DNA from: Corynebacterium sp. zg-331
Lineage (GTDB): Bacteria > Actinomycetota > Actinomycetes > Mycobacteriales > Mycobacteriaceae
NCBI RefSeq assembly: GCF_014267345.1
Contig: NZ_JACMYD010000002.1
Coordinates: 186,001-250,000, forward strand
Direction of reading: 5' to 3'
DNA length: 64,000 nucleotides
The notes below the pieces were generated by a model. The model had not been told where the DNA came from. It made no database searches and saw only the letters and a list, made by a program, of their open reading frames with translations. Below are positions 10,122 to 20,876 of this stretch, one piece after another. A program made the position numbers and the translations under genes. The first letter of the stretch is position 1. Every line of letters starts with the position of its first letter.

Positions 10122-11276
10122 ATGCCCGCCGCCACGCTCGCAGAGATTGCAGATCTGATCCGGGATCATCCCGGCACTTTCCGCGATGCCACACACGGTC
10201 GTTTCTATGTGGATCATCTGGAAGCACGCTCGGTCTTTCCGCTCAAGATGAGCAAGTCTCACCTTGATCTAGCCACGTCGGTGGCCTGGGTTTTGGAACA
10301 CAGCACCCCCACGGCGCTTTCCCCCAAGGCGCTGCTGCGCGTCCAGCAGATCGGCCTCGATCACCGCCGCCACGGTTTCCCCGCTATTGCCTATGCTTCT
10401 TTTGCCCAGGCTCTCAAATTTGGTCTACGCGAGGTACTGCGCGTGTCCAACGAACAGTACACGGTGGCGGCTCAGCAGGCGGAGCACCTCTTGGAGGGCC
10501 TGTGCGTGGAGATGGCGGCCGCAGCCATGGAGGCGGACGAACGGGGCGTGCCCCCGGCATACTCCGGGGAAGTCATCGACGTCCAGCGCATGAGCCGACG
10601 CATCAGCGTCGTCACCCTGGACACCGGGCTATCCATCCCCTTTTCCCCGGGCCAGCACGTGCTTACCTCGTCCACCATGCTGCCGGGCATGTGGCTTCCC
10701 ATGTCCCCCGCCACCCCGCCCTCGGAGTTCGGGCAAGTGGAATTCCACATCCTGGGCGAGGACGACGCCCCCGCCCAGCGCCTCGCCAAGTCCAAGGTGG
10801 GCGATCACTGGACCTTCGGCCAGCCGAGCGGGTCGCTGTCCATCAGCGGCGAGCGCGACGTCCTCCTCCTCGCCCACTCCACCGGCTGGGCACCGCTGCG
10901 TTCCCTCCTCTTCGACCTTCTCACCTGGGAAGATCGACCGCGGGTCACCCTCTTCCTCAGCGCGGATTACCCCGGGGAACTCTACGAGCTCCCCCGGCTC
11001 TGGGCGCTGGCTCAGGCCAGTTCCTGGCTGACGGTGATCCCCTGCGCCACCACCCACGAGGACGCCTGGTGGGTCAATTCCAAGGTCACCCTGCCGGATC
11101 TCTACATCGCGGTGGCCGATTCCCCCGGCTCCCTCGCCGCCAGTCGCGGCAACTGGAATAACCACGACATCCTCATCGCAGGTCCGGAGGCTAACGCCCA
11201 GCACAGCGCCGCCGCGCTCCAGGGCGCGGGCGCGCAGCACATCCAGATCGAGGCCTGGCCGCAGGCAGCAGCCTAG
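10122..11276 (+). CDS. Flavohemoprotein-like globin/ferredoxin-reductase fusion
   Basis: A 384-residue protein. Residues about 1-150 have the globin layout: FYVDHLEARSVFPLKMS at the B/C helices and GLDHRRHGF with the presumed proximal His. Residues about 155-384 resemble an FNR-type reductase (PFSPGQHVLTS, VLLLAHSTGWAPLRSLL). Related enzymes oxidise nitric oxide with NAD(P)H, FAD and heme. Notably the FAD motif RxYS is replaced by a region reading LPMSPATPP, so flavin binding may be altered or lost. The stop codon overlaps that of the convergent nitrilase gene. The family call is reasonable; activity as an NO dioxygenase is not certain. Confidence 0.75.
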   Translation: MPAATLAEIADLIRDHPGTFRDATHGRFYVDHLEARSVFPLKMSKSHLDLATSVAWVLEHSTPTALSPKALLRVQQIGLDHRRHGFPAIAYASFAQALKFGLREVLRVSNEQYTVAAQQAEHLLEGLCVEMAAAAMEADERGVPPAYSGEVIDVQRMSRRISVVTLDTGLSIPFSPGQHVLTSSTMLPGMWLPMSPATPPSEFGQVEFHILGEDDAPAQRLAKSKVGDHWTFGQPSGSLSISGERDVLLLAHSTGWAPLRSLLFDLLTWEDRPRVTLFLSADYPGELYELPRLWALAQASSWLTVIPCATTHEDAWWVNSKVTLPDLYIAVADSPGSLAASRGNWNNHDILIAGPEANAQHSAAALQGAGAQHIQIEAWPQAAA

Positions 11277-12067
11277 AGAATAGGCAGGTCGCGGCGCGCC
11301 TGGGCCACCAGTCCCGGATCGAGATCCGCCACCACGAGTTCCTCCCCGTACCCCGCCTCCGCCAACCTCTGCCCCCAGGGGTTCACCAGCGTGGAATGCC
11401 CGATGCCGGTGGGTCCCGAGGCGCGACCCGCCGCGCCCGCACCACCCGGGCGCGCCATCCCCGCCCCCGCGATGAAGGCCCCGGTATCCAGGGCACGCGC
11501 CGCGGTGAGCGTGCGCCACTGCCGGAGCTTGCCCGGCCCATCCGCCCAGGAAGTCGGCACCACGATAAGCTGCGCCCCCCGGCGCGCAAGTTCCTGGAAG
11601 AGGCTGGGGAAACGCAGGTCAAAGCAGATGGCCACGCCCACGCTCACGCCATCGACGGCAAAGAGCACAGGCGCGGTGCCCGGCTGCACGGTTCGCGATT
11701 CCTTGGTGTCAAAGGCGTCGTAGGTATGGATTTTGTCGTAGCCGCGCGGTGGGCCGCCGTCGGCGATGAGCGCGGTATTCCACACCCGCCGGGTACCGTC
11801 ATCCAGGCGATCGGCGGGGCGGAACATCCCGGCCACGATCGCCAAGCCCAGCTCCCGCGCCAGCTCACGAATCCCGGCGGCGAAAGCACCGTGGTAGTCC
11901 TGCGCCCGAGTGTCCAGCCGGCCCGTGCCAAAGGCCTGGGAGGTGGCCTCGGGGAACACCACCATGCGCGCGCCCCGATCCGCGGCCCGGCGCGAATAGG
12001 CCTCGACCGTGCGGAGATTCTCCTCCGGATTACCCGTAGCGTGTATCTGGGCCAGTGCAATGCGCAT
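11273..12067 (-). CDS. Carbon-nitrogen hydrolase (nitrilase superfamily)
   Basis: A 264-residue amidase-type enzyme with the complete Glu-Lys-Cys triad: VVFPEAT (Glu about 40), GYDKIHTYD (Lys about 110) and AICFDLRFPSLF (Cys about 145). This subgroup resembles the Nit1/Nit2 omega-amidase or deaminated-glutathione amidase class and is cytoplasmic. A TAGCAT hexamer 6 nt before the ATG suggests a leaderless message. The gene is convergent with the globin/reductase gene and their stop codons overlap within four bases. The superfamily assignment is strong and the substrate is inferred only. Confidence 0.88.
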   Translation of the reverse strand: MRIALAQIHATGNPEENLRTVEAYSRRAADRGARMVVFPEATSQAFGTGRLDTRAQDYHGAFAAGIRELARELGLAIVAGMFRPADRLDDGTRRVWNTALIADGGPPRGYDKIHTYDAFDTKESRTVQPGTAPVLFAVDGVSVGVAICFDLRFPSLFQELARRGAQLIVVPTSWADGPGKLRQWRTLTAARALDTGAFIAGAGMARPGGAGAAGRASGPTGIGHSTLVNPWGQRLAEAGYGEELVVADLDPGLVAQARRDLPIL

Positions 12068-12158
12068 GGGGCCATGCTATGTGGATAACCACCGTTTATC
12101 CACAAGCCAACCGACCGCTTCTTTCCCTCATCGCCACCGCCAAGCTGTACTCGAAGTC

Positions 12159-12422
12159 ATGCATCAGCTGCTCCTCACCGACTCCTTCTCCCAGCGCCTC
12201 CGCGCCGCCAGCACCCATGTTCCCCCGCCGCCACCGCGCATGGCGGGTTCCTCCCTCACCGCCGCCGCCCTGCACGCCGCCGCGGCCACCTGGGGAAACA
12301 ACCTGGAGCGCGCCGCGCGCGATCGTGCCGCGTTGCTCGCGGATCTCTCGCTCCTGGACGGGCGATGCCGCGACCTCGACCGCCACACCGCCCACCGGCT
12401 CGGCGGGGGTATCGCCCCATGA
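12159..12422 (+). CDS. Small helical protein paired with the DUF1023 hydrolase
   Basis: An 87-residue protein without signal peptide. Its second half is Ala-rich and predicted helical, with WGNNLERAARDRAALLADL. Size, helical content and position resemble the WXG100-like partners that often precede DUF1023 or toxin genes in actinobacteria, but the WXG is replaced by WGN and I do not claim family membership. Its TGA overlaps the ATG of the next gene (ATGA), so the two are translationally coupled. The start codon is the best guess; no strong RBS is visible. Confidence 0.5.
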   Translation: MHQLLLTDSFSQRLRAASTHVPPPPPRMAGSSLTAAALHAAAATWGNNLERAARDRAALLADLSLLDGRCRDLDRHTAHRLGGGIAP

Positions 12423-13636
12423 CGATCTCCCCCCTGCACTCATCCGAGCTCCGCCGCGCCGCCCAGGCCACCGCGGGCCTCGCCCGGCATGCCCACGCGG
12501 CCGCCGAGCAGGAGCAGGCCGATAACGTCGCGCTGCGCGAGTCTGGTATCGACGGTGCCGCCCTCCTCGGGGTCGAGCGCCTGGAGGCAGCCACCGCCCC
12601 CTGGCACGCCGAGGCGGCCCGGATGGACAAGGTAGCCGCGATCCTGAGGCGCGCCGGAACCATACACGAGGAATTGGAGCACATGGTCGAGCGCCTGCGC
12701 GGCCTCGGCAACAATTCCTTCCTCCTCACCCAGCTCGGTCGCTCCGTGGCCGCCCTGGGTTCCGCCCTCGATTGGCACTGCGCCCGGGAAATCACGCGCC
12801 TGTGTACTCCCCTGGCCGCCCCGCCGCTGCACCGCCTCGGGGCCATGGTGGACCTCCCCCTCGACGCGATTCACGAGGCCACCCTCCTCGCGGCCCCGCA
12901 GTGGCAGGACCTCGCCCGGCAATACCCGGAGGCCCGCTTCCTGGAGGCCGGCCCGGACACCGTGGCGGTGGCCTTTGGGGATCTCGATTCCGCCGCCAGC
13001 GTGACCACCTTCGTCGCCGGGGTCGGCTCCTCCGATACCGCCTCCTGGCCAACCCAGCTCGACCGCGGCCGCCGCATAGCCGAGGCCACCGGGGGCGCGG
13101 CGATCGCCTGGCTTGGTTATCGGGCCCCGGAGGGTCTGCCGGAGGCCATCGCCACCTCCCCGGCGCGCGCCGGGGCACAGGCGCTGCAGCGTTTTCAGCG
13201 CGACCTCGCCGCGCGGAACCCCGGCCAGCGGCGCGTCGTGCTGGGATACAGCTACGGTTCCGTAGTGGTAGGCCACGCCGCCGCCACCGGCCTGTTGGCC
13301 GATGCCACGGTGCTCATGGGTTCCCCGGGCGTCCCCCTGCGTCACGCCACAGAGTTCCGGTTGCGCGGCTCCGGGCCGGGCAGCGTCCACGCATTGACCG
13401 CCACCGGCGACCTCATCGAACTGGCAGCCACCGGTCACGGCGGTATACACGGCGTTGATCCCACGGCACCGGCCTTTGGCGCACGGGTCTGGCCCACTCA
13501 GCCAGGGGATCATTCCTCGTATTGGGACGATCCCCTGGTTCTTCGGGCGCTGCGGGATATCGCGGCGGGGGAGGAAGGGCAGCGGCCTAGTGCCGCGCCC
13601 GCCGGGCATCCGGGGTCCACATCACCACCGCCGTAG
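12419..13636 (+). CDS. DUF1023 alpha/beta hydrolase
   Basis: A 405-residue protein. The first 170 residues are helical and Ala/Leu-rich, and the second half has the alpha/beta-hydrolase fold of Abhydrolase_8 (DUF1023). The nucleophile elbow is VVLGYSYGSVVVG with the catalytic Ser, and a C-terminal histidine occurs in QPGDHSSYWDD. Actinobacterial relatives are commonly encoded with small helical ESX-like proteins, as here. The last 50 bp overlap the convergent hspR gene. The enzymatic substrate is unknown. A helical N-domain followed by a hydrolase domain fits a secreted or self-associating effector, which is inference. Confidence 0.82.
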   Translation: MTISPLHSSELRRAAQATAGLARHAHAAAEQEQADNVALRESGIDGAALLGVERLEAATAPWHAEAARMDKVAAILRRAGTIHEELEHMVERLRGLGNNSFLLTQLGRSVAALGSALDWHCAREITRLCTPLAAPPLHRLGAMVDLPLDAIHEATLLAAPQWQDLARQYPEARFLEAGPDTVAVAFGDLDSAASVTTFVAGVGSSDTASWPTQLDRGRRIAEATGGAAIAWLGYRAPEGLPEAIATSPARAGAQALQRFQRDLAARNPGQRRVVLGYSYGSVVVGHAAATGLLADATVLMGSPGVPLRHATEFRLRGSGPGSVHALTATGDLIELAATGHGGIHGVDPTAPAFGARVWPTQPGDHSSYWDDPLVLRALRDIAAGEEGQRPSAAPAGHPGSTSPPP

Positions 13637-14018
13637 AGCGGGGCACGTGCACCAGCTCCCCGCCTCGGGCGACGGCGTGCCTGCGTATGCGTTCGTTGTC
13701 CGCCCGCAGCCGCGCCACCTCATCCTTGAGGTCCTGGTTCTGCCGCGTCAGCTCGATGATGGCCTTGATCCCGGCGAGATTCACGCCGTCCTCCTGGCTG
13801 AGCTTTTGTATCCGGCGCAGCATCGCCACGTCCGCACGGGAGTAGCGACGACCGCCGCCGCTGGTGCGAGCAGGTGTCACCAGTCCCAGGCGATCATAGG
13901 TGCGTAGTGTCTGGGCGTGCATTCCCGATAGCTCCGCCGCCACGGAGATCACAAAGACCTCCTCGGTGGGCTGCCCCTGGGCGATGGGCGCCGAGGGCTC
14001 CTGCTGCGCACGAGTCAT
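13587..14018 (-). CDS. hspR: Heat-shock repressor HspR (MerR family)
   Basis: A 143-residue regulator. The N-terminal MerR helix-turn-helix reads ISVAAELSGMHAQTLRTYDRLGLV and the wing contains GGGRRYS. A coiled-coil follows (about 75-110). HspR binds HAIR sites and represses dnaK and clpB, using DnaK as co-repressor in related actinobacteria. It is the last gene of the dnaK operon, one base after dnaJ, so it is autoregulated through the dnaK promoter. HAIR sequences are present at 17741 and 5991. Its 3' end overlaps the DUF1023 gene by 50 bp. Confidence 0.95.
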   Translation of the reverse strand: MTRAQQEPSAPIAQGQPTEEVFVISVAAELSGMHAQTLRTYDRLGLVTPARTSGGGRRYSRADVAMLRRIQKLSQEDGVNLAGIKAIIELTRQNQDLKDEVARLRADNERIRRHAVARGGELVHVPRSTAVVMWTPDARRARH

Positions 14019-14019
14019 G

Positions 14020-15174
14020 CTATTTCACCCCTTCCCATCCCTTGCGCGGGTTGAAGCCGGATTCCCGTTCCGCCTGTGCGTAGGAACGCAGGGCGCTGGT
14101 GGCCGCGGCATCGAGGTTGGTAGGCACGGTGACCTGCACCGTGACCAGGAGATCGCCCTTTTTAATGCCGCGCCCGCGCACCCGCAGGGTGCGGTTGCTG
14201 CGCGTACCCGCAGGCACCTTCACCCGCACTGGGGAATCTAGGGTGGGCACGGTGATGGTATCCCCCAGCGCGAGCTCCGCGAAGGACACCGGCACCGTAA
14301 CCTCGAGGTCGTCGCCGGAGCGGGTAAATACCGGATCGGGGCGCACGTGAGCAGTCACAAAGAGGTCGCCGGAGGGCTTGCCGTTGGGGCCGGCCTCTCC
14401 CTGGCCCGCCAGGCGCACCTTTTGCCCATCCACCACGCCGGCCGGGATGCGCACCGTGATGGAACGGGTGCGGTGCACGGTACCGCGCCCATCGCAGGTA
14501 GCGCAGGGATCCTCGATGGTCTCCCCGACTCCCCCACAGGCAACGCAAGGGGCCGAGAATCCAAAGGCACCACGATTTTCCGAAGTAAAACCGGAGCCCT
14601 TGCACCGCTCGCAGGTGCTGGTGTGCCCGGACTGGGAGCCCGAACCGTGGCAGGTGCTGCAGGGGGCATCGCCGCTTATCTGAAGGGGAAGGGTGGTCCC
14701 TTTCGCCGCCTCCCGGAATTCCAGCGTGATGTCCGTTTCCACGTCCGCTCCCCTGGTTGGCCGAGCTGACTGGCGAGAATTCCCGCCGCGACCAAAGAAG
14801 CTACCGAAGATGTCACCAAGACCGCCCTCTGGAGAATAACCTCCGCCTTGTCCAAAGAAGTCGGAGTCATGGAAGCTCCCCGTCGCCCCGGACGAGCGAA
14901 ACCCGCCGGGAAAACCGGTACCTCCAATCCCGCCGCTTTTCAGCATGGTACGGAAGTCGTCGTATTCCTTGCGTTTATGCTCGTCGCCCAGGATGTCGTA
15001 GGCCTCGGCGGCCTTTTTAAAGCGCTCTTCGGCCGCCTTGTCCCCCGGCTTTTTATCCGGGTGGTTCTCGCGGGCAATCTTGCGATACGCCTTTTTAATG
15101 TCCTCCTGACTCGCGGATGAGGCGACCCCCAGATCCGCGTAATAGTCCTTTTCTGCCCATTCGCGTTCCGCCAC
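14020..15174 (-). CDS. dnaJ: Chaperone DnaJ
   Basis: A 384-residue type I Hsp40. The J-domain (about 10-75) contains the HPD motif (ARENHPDKK), followed by a Gly/Phe-rich linker (about 85-140). The zinc centre has four CxxCxGxG-type repeats ([32 protein letters not shown]), and the two beta-sandwich client-binding domains follow. It stimulates DnaK ATPase and delivers clients. It is third in the operon, separated from grpE by about 100 bp that contains a hairpin, and followed directly by hspR. Confidence 0.97.
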   Translation of the reverse strand: MAEREWAEKDYYADLGVASSASQEDIKKAYRKIARENHPDKKPGDKAAEERFKKAAEAYDILGDEHKRKEYDDFRTMLKSGGIGGTGFPGGFRSSGATGSFHDSDFFGQGGGYSPEGGLGDIFGSFFGRGGNSRQSARPTRGADVETDITLEFREAAKGTTLPLQISGDAPCSTCHGSGSQSGHTSTCERCKGSGFTSENRGAFGFSAPCVACGGVGETIEDPCATCDGRGTVHRTRSITVRIPAGVVDGQKVRLAGQGEAGPNGKPSGDLFVTAHVRPDPVFTRSGDDLEVTVPVSFAELALGDTITVPTLDSPVRVKVPAGTRSNRTLRVRGRGIKKGDLLVTVQVTVPTNLDAAATSALRSYAQAERESGFNPRKGWEGVK

Positions 15175-15219
15175 TGGGCATCCCTCCTTCCTGAAAATTA
15201 TTTATCGTCTGTTCTACGC

Positions 15220-15259
15220 AAAAGGCACCGCTGATCTCTCTGAAGCGACCAGCGGTGCC
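15220..15259 (-). terminator. Intercistronic hairpin with short U-run between grpE and dnaJ
   Basis: GGCACCGCTG (15224-15233) pairs perfectly with CAGCGGTGCC (15250-15259). In the minus direction it is followed by TTTT. It is probably a partial terminator or RNA-processing site that lowers dnaJ-hspR relative to dnaK-grpE. Confidence 0.65.
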
Positions 15260-15275
15260 ACGGGGTATCCGCGCG

Positions 15276-15808
15276 TTATTCCTCGGCGGATTCGGGATCA
15301 GCCACCATCACCATGGCGTTGCGGATCGTCTTCTCGCCCAGGCGGTATCCCTGACGCAGCACGGTGCCCAGCACCTTCTCGTCGCCGGAGGACCCATCCT
15401 GCACGGCCTCGTGAACCTCGGGGTCGAAGGCCTCGCCCGCCTCGCCAAAGGCGGTCACGCCCAGGGAGTCGAGGGTGGAGTGGAGCTTCTCCGCGAAGGC
15501 CTTGAGCGGGCCTTCCTCTAGATCGCCGTGCTGCTTGGCCAGGACCAGATCGTCCACGATGGGCAGCAGACTCGCGACCACGGAGACGCGGGCTGCATCC
15601 ACGGCTGCCTGGCGCTCCCGCGTGGAGCGGCGGCGATAGTTCGCGTACTCCGCGGTCACTCGCTTGAGGTCATCGGTCAGCTCGGCTACCTGATCCTCGC
15701 CCGTCGATTCCTCGACGGCCTCCGCCGCCTCCACGGGCTCGGTGTCCTCGGTTGCCTCGGCATCCACCGAGGCGGCCTCGACCTTCTCCTCTTGTTCCTC
15801 GGGCTGCG

Positions 15809-15812
<4 letters not shown>
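15276..15812 (-). CDS. grpE: Nucleotide exchange factor GrpE
   Basis: A 178-residue protein. The first 50 residues are acidic and disordered, then come a long coiled-coil (about 50-95, [17 protein letters not shown]) and the C-terminal beta-wing domain, ending [20 protein letters not shown]. It is a dimer that accelerates ADP release from DnaK. Its ATG overlaps the dnaK stop by four bases, and it precedes the hairpin and dnaJ. Confidence 0.96.
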
Positions 15813-17638
<1,826 letters not shown>

Positions 17639-17740
17639 TGTTCTTCCTCCTGTTTTATCCTGTTGCGTCTTATGTTCGAGCCCGAGCCCGCCCGCCTTCA
17701 TGGCGGGCTGCTCAACTCCAGGCCCACACTAACAGACCTC

Positions 17741-17761
17741 ATTGAGCCGAACACGCTCAAG
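17741..17761. promoter_or_regulatory. HAIR operator upstream of dnaK
   Basis: ATTGAGC-N7-GCTCAAG matches the HspR recognition pattern, with the TTGAG/CTCAA arms and 7-bp spacing intact. It lies in the dnaK promoter region and implies autoregulation of the operon that ends with hspR. Confidence 0.82.
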
Positions 17762-18001
17762 CCTACATCCCCCTCAACGCACCCCCAAGCAAAGTTGTTC
17801 CCACACGACTCAATTTTTTTGTTTTTGCAGGTCACGGGGACACGTCACCGGCGATAGCGCAAAGCCGACACGGCCGCATCCCGTCTATCCGGACAGGCAG
17901 TCTCGACGACCATGCCGCTTCGACACTCCCGCCTCGGTCTGCAGTATCCGGCATTAAGGTATACTGGAGAATCCTTAACCCCACATCGATAGGAGTTTTC
18001 T

Positions 18002-18568
18002 ATGAACCGTCGCCTGGCGATCATTCCCGCAGCCGCACTGGCCCTCGGCCTGACCGCGTGCAGCAGCGATACGAACGATAACCCGGTGACCACGGAGATC
18101 GTCACCGTCACCGAGGAAGCCCCCCAGGCCTCCTCCACCGCTACCGATGCCCCCAGCACGGAAACCAAGGATGAGGCGGCCACGGCCACCACCGACGCCG
18201 CCCTGGCCGCCGCTCAGGACGCGCTCAAGGCCCACTCCGACGGCATCATCACCGAGATCGATCGCAAGGGCGACGCCTACGAGATCGACATGATCGTCGG
18301 CGACGAGCACCTGGAGCTCATGGTGGATGCCAAGGGACAGGTGATGGAAACGAAGCGCGAGCGCGAGACCGACCTCGACGACCTCAACGAGGCCCGCAAC
18401 GCCACGGTGAGCGCCGAGGAAGCGATCCGTGAGGCGCTCAACCAGCACCCGGACGGCGTCCTCGACGGCATTTCCCTCGACGAGAAGGACGGCTCCCTGC
18501 GCTGGGAGATCGACCTCGACGACGCCCAGGGGCACGATCTGGCGGAGTTCAAGATTCCTGCCGCCTAG
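18002..18568 (+). CDS. Lipoprotein with two PepSY-like repeats
   Basis: A 188-residue exported lipoprotein. The signal peptide ends in a lipobox, LGLTACSS (Cys about 20). A Thr/Ala-rich linker follows, then two similar modules: AALAAAQDALKAHSDGIITEIDRKG and the second EEAIREALNQHPDGVLDGISL, each followed by beta strands with an aspartate-rich turn, as in PepSY domains. The RBS is AGGAG before ATG 18002, and TATACT at 17960-17965 is a likely -10. It probably sits on the outer face of the membrane; PepSY proteins often modulate proteases, but no partner is encoded next to it. Confidence 0.82.
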   Translation: MNRRLAIIPAAALALGLTACSSDTNDNPVTTEIVTVTEEAPQASSTATDAPSTETKDEAATATTDAALAAAQDALKAHSDGIITEIDRKGDAYEIDMIVGDEHLELMVDAKGQVMETKRERETDLDDLNEARNATVSAEEAIREALNQHPDGVLDGISLDEKDGSLRWEIDLDDAQGHDLAEFKIPAA

Positions 18569-18588
18569 ACATCTCGGCATGACCACGC

Positions 18589-18620
18589 GCCCCTCGCCGG
18601 CTTTTCTACCAGCGAGGGGC
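18589..18620 (+). terminator. Hairpin after the PepSY lipoprotein gene
   Basis: GCCCCTCGC (18589-18597) pairs with GCGAGGGGC (18612-18620), a 9-bp stem with a 14-nt loop, 20 bp after the stop codon. No clear U-run follows, so it is a weak terminator or mRNA end stabiliser. Confidence 0.5.
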
Positions 18621-18900
18621 ATGACTGTATCTGACAACGAGGTGGACCTGCTCAATGCCGTGAAAGCTGGCGCAACCAGCGAGACGCCCCCCTGTCAACA
18701 GCAGTGTCGAGCACTAAGATCCCGACAACGCGAAGATCACCACCATCGAGAACAATCAGGGCGAGACCTCCAACTTCGTCACCGTGCCCTACTTTAACGA
18801 GGAAGGAGACAACTACCTCAGTAACGTCCCCCTCGGAGACAATTCTTCTGACAATGACGCGTACGATGAGATCGTCGAGGTTTTGCCCGCACCTCGATAA
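18621..18900 (+). pseudogene. Remnant of an unidentified gene
   Basis: Two coding-like pieces in different frames follow each other. First comes ATG 18621 (MTVSDNEVDLLNAVKAGA), then an open stretch 18724-18900 that reads DNAKITTIENNQGETSNF and ends in VLPAPR and TAA. The second piece has an in-frame stop just upstream and no start. The composition is protein-like and hydrophilic. I read this as a decayed gene, of unknown family, with at least one frameshift. The 18901-19134 interval holds nothing else I can support. Confidence 0.4.
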
Positions 18901-19134
18901 GCTGCATTCTCGACGCCGATAGGCATCGGTCATAGTGTCCTAGGGTTCACCCCCTTCTCTTTCCCCCGGAACAGCAGCGGGATTTCAAGGCGGTGCGCAT
19001 CGGCCAACCGAACCCAGGTCCACGGTCACAGGGCAGGCACTGCGCACCGAGCAGATGTATCCCCTTGCCACTAGCGTTATCGCACTCATCCTCCACTACA
19101 GCGCCCGCTGCGGCGCGTGTTGGCGGAAGCCGCG

Positions 19135-19361
19135 GTGAGCGATTTCTCCATGCTCTGGCTGCTGCTGCCCAGGCTGGCCCCCTGGATTCTCGCTCTCACG
19201 GTGGGGGCAGTAACGGGGCGCTCGCCACCCAGGACACGTCCTTCCTCCACGACCCCGGCAGAATCTTCTCCCTGAGCTTGTGGTGGACGGTACCCGTGGC
19301 GGTGGCAGCCCTGGGCTCCCTCGCGGCCTGCGTGGCTACGCTCCTATCGAAAAACGATTAA
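19135..19361 (+). pseudogene. Frameshifted small two-helix membrane protein
   Basis: GTG 19135 opens a frame reading SDFSMLWLLLPRLAPWILAL plus TVGAVTGRS, a hydrophobic helix. After about 19213 the matching continuation (ALATQDTSFLHDPGRIFSLS, then a helix ending in AACVATLLSKND) is in another frame and ends at 19361. Joining them gives a plausible protein of about 75 residues with two membrane helices, so a one- or two-base indel is likely. It lies 20 bp upstream of the AI-2E permease gene. Confidence 0.45.
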
Positions 19362-19382
19362 TTGCCGTAGCCTCGTGAAACT

Positions 19383-20711
19383 ATGAGTGAAAGTAACAAC
19401 AACGGCGCACAGGCCACCCCCGCCGAGGGCACCCTCGACGACTTGACCGCCGCCGCCGAGGCGCCGACCGGCCTCGACCCCACCGACCGCTCCGTCATCC
19501 TGGGCCGCGACGGCCGCTGGCTCGCCGGCTGGGCGCTGCGCTTTATCATCCTGGTGGCCGCCGGGGCGATCCTATGGCGGGGGCTGGGCCTGATCTGGGT
19601 GGGCCTGCTCCCGGTCATCCTCGCGCTCATCGTCTGCACGGTGCTGTGGCCCCCGGTGGCCTTCCTGCGCAAGCGCCGCGTCCCCGCCGCCCTGGCCGTC
19701 TTGGTCACCATCGTGGGGTTTTTCGCGGTGGTCATCGGGATCTTGAGCGCCATCGCGCCGTCGGTAGCCAAACAGATACCGGAGCTGATCGACCGCGCCT
19801 CGGCCGGTATCAGCCACGTACAGGACTGGATCCAGGGCCCGCCGCTCAACCTCGACCTCGGGGAGTTTGACGGCATCCTCCAGGAGCTCACCTCCATGAT
19901 CCAGTCCCAGGGATCCCACATCGCCTCGGGCGTGTTCTCCGGGCTCTCCTCCGCCTCCTCCGCGGTGGTCACGCTGGTGCTGACCCTGGTGCTCAGCTTC
20001 TTCTTCCTCAAGGACGGCCCCCGCTTCCTACCCTGGCTGCGCAAGCACATCGGCCCCAACGTCGGCTGGCACCTCACCGAGGTTCTCTCCCGCTCCTGGA
20101 ACACCCTGGCCGGATTCGTGCGCGCCCAGGCCCTCGTGTCCTTCGTGGACGCCTTCTTCATCGGCCTGGGGCTGGTGCTGCTCAAGGTGCCGCTGGCCCT
20201 GGCCCTGGCCATCATCACGTTCTTCGCCGGTTTCATCCCCATCATCGGCGCCATCACCGCCGGGGCCCTGGCCGTCATCATCGCGCTGGTCTCCAACGGC
20301 CTGACCAACGCCCTGCTGGTGCTGGCGATCATCGTGGCCGTGCAGCAGCTCGAGAGCCACATCCTCCAGCCCATCATCCAATCCAAGGCCATGAACCTGC
20401 ACGCCGCCGTGGTACTGCTCTCCGTGACGGTGGGCTCCGCGCTCTTCGGCATCGTCGGAGCCTTCCTCGCGGTGCCCGTGGCGGCCGTCTTTGCGGTGTG
20501 GTTCCGCTACCACTCGGAGATCGTCGCACTGCGCGCCGGGGAGATCACCATCAACGATATCCACATCGCAACCGCTCAGGGCGAGGCGCTCACCGCCAGC
20601 GAGGGGGTCAGCGCGGTGCGCCAGCGGCTCAGCCGCCTCACCCGACGCGGCGAGGCTGCGGCCGAGGAGGAGCAGGCCTCCTCCCCGAGCCCGGAGAAAG
20701 ACGAGGAATGA
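19383..20711 (+). CDS. AI-2E family transporter (PerM/YdiK type)
   Basis: A 442-residue membrane protein with about eight hydrophobic helices. A cytoplasmic N-terminal segment comes first, then paired helices at about 40-115, a soluble loop (DRASAGISHVQDWIQG), and the family signature FFAGFIPIIGAITAGALAVI followed by VVAVQQLESHILQPIIQSK. The acidic C-terminal tail is disordered. Family members export small molecules or ions, and the AI-2 name is historical. It appears monocistronic. Confidence 0.88.
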   Translation: MSESNNNGAQATPAEGTLDDLTAAAEAPTGLDPTDRSVILGRDGRWLAGWALRFIILVAAGAILWRGLGLIWVGLLPVILALIVCTVLWPPVAFLRKRRVPAALAVLVTIVGFFAVVIGILSAIAPSVAKQIPELIDRASAGISHVQDWIQGPPLNLDLGEFDGILQELTSMIQSQGSHIASGVFSGLSSASSAVVTLVLTLVLSFFFLKDGPRFLPWLRKHIGPNVGWHLTEVLSRSWNTLAGFVRAQALVSFVDAFFIGLGLVLLKVPLALALAIITFFAGFIPIIGAITAGALAVIIALVSNGLTNALLVLAIIVAVQQLESHILQPIIQSKAMNLHAAVVLLSVTVGSALFGIVGAFLAVPVAAVFAVWFRYHSEIVALRAGEITINDIHIATAQGEALTASEGVSAVRQRLSRLTRRGEAAAEEEQASSPSPEKDEE

Positions 20712-20876
20712 GCGCCTGATGCTCACCCGATCGACGAAACGACCGGGGCCACGCCATCTCCGCCGGGAATCCATAGCGCGTAAGACCCCCTCTTTCCTAC
20801 GGCAATCGGGTTACACCGATGAAATTACCCTCCCCGCATCCCCCTTTTTCTTTTCCTCATACACTATTCTTGCCTT

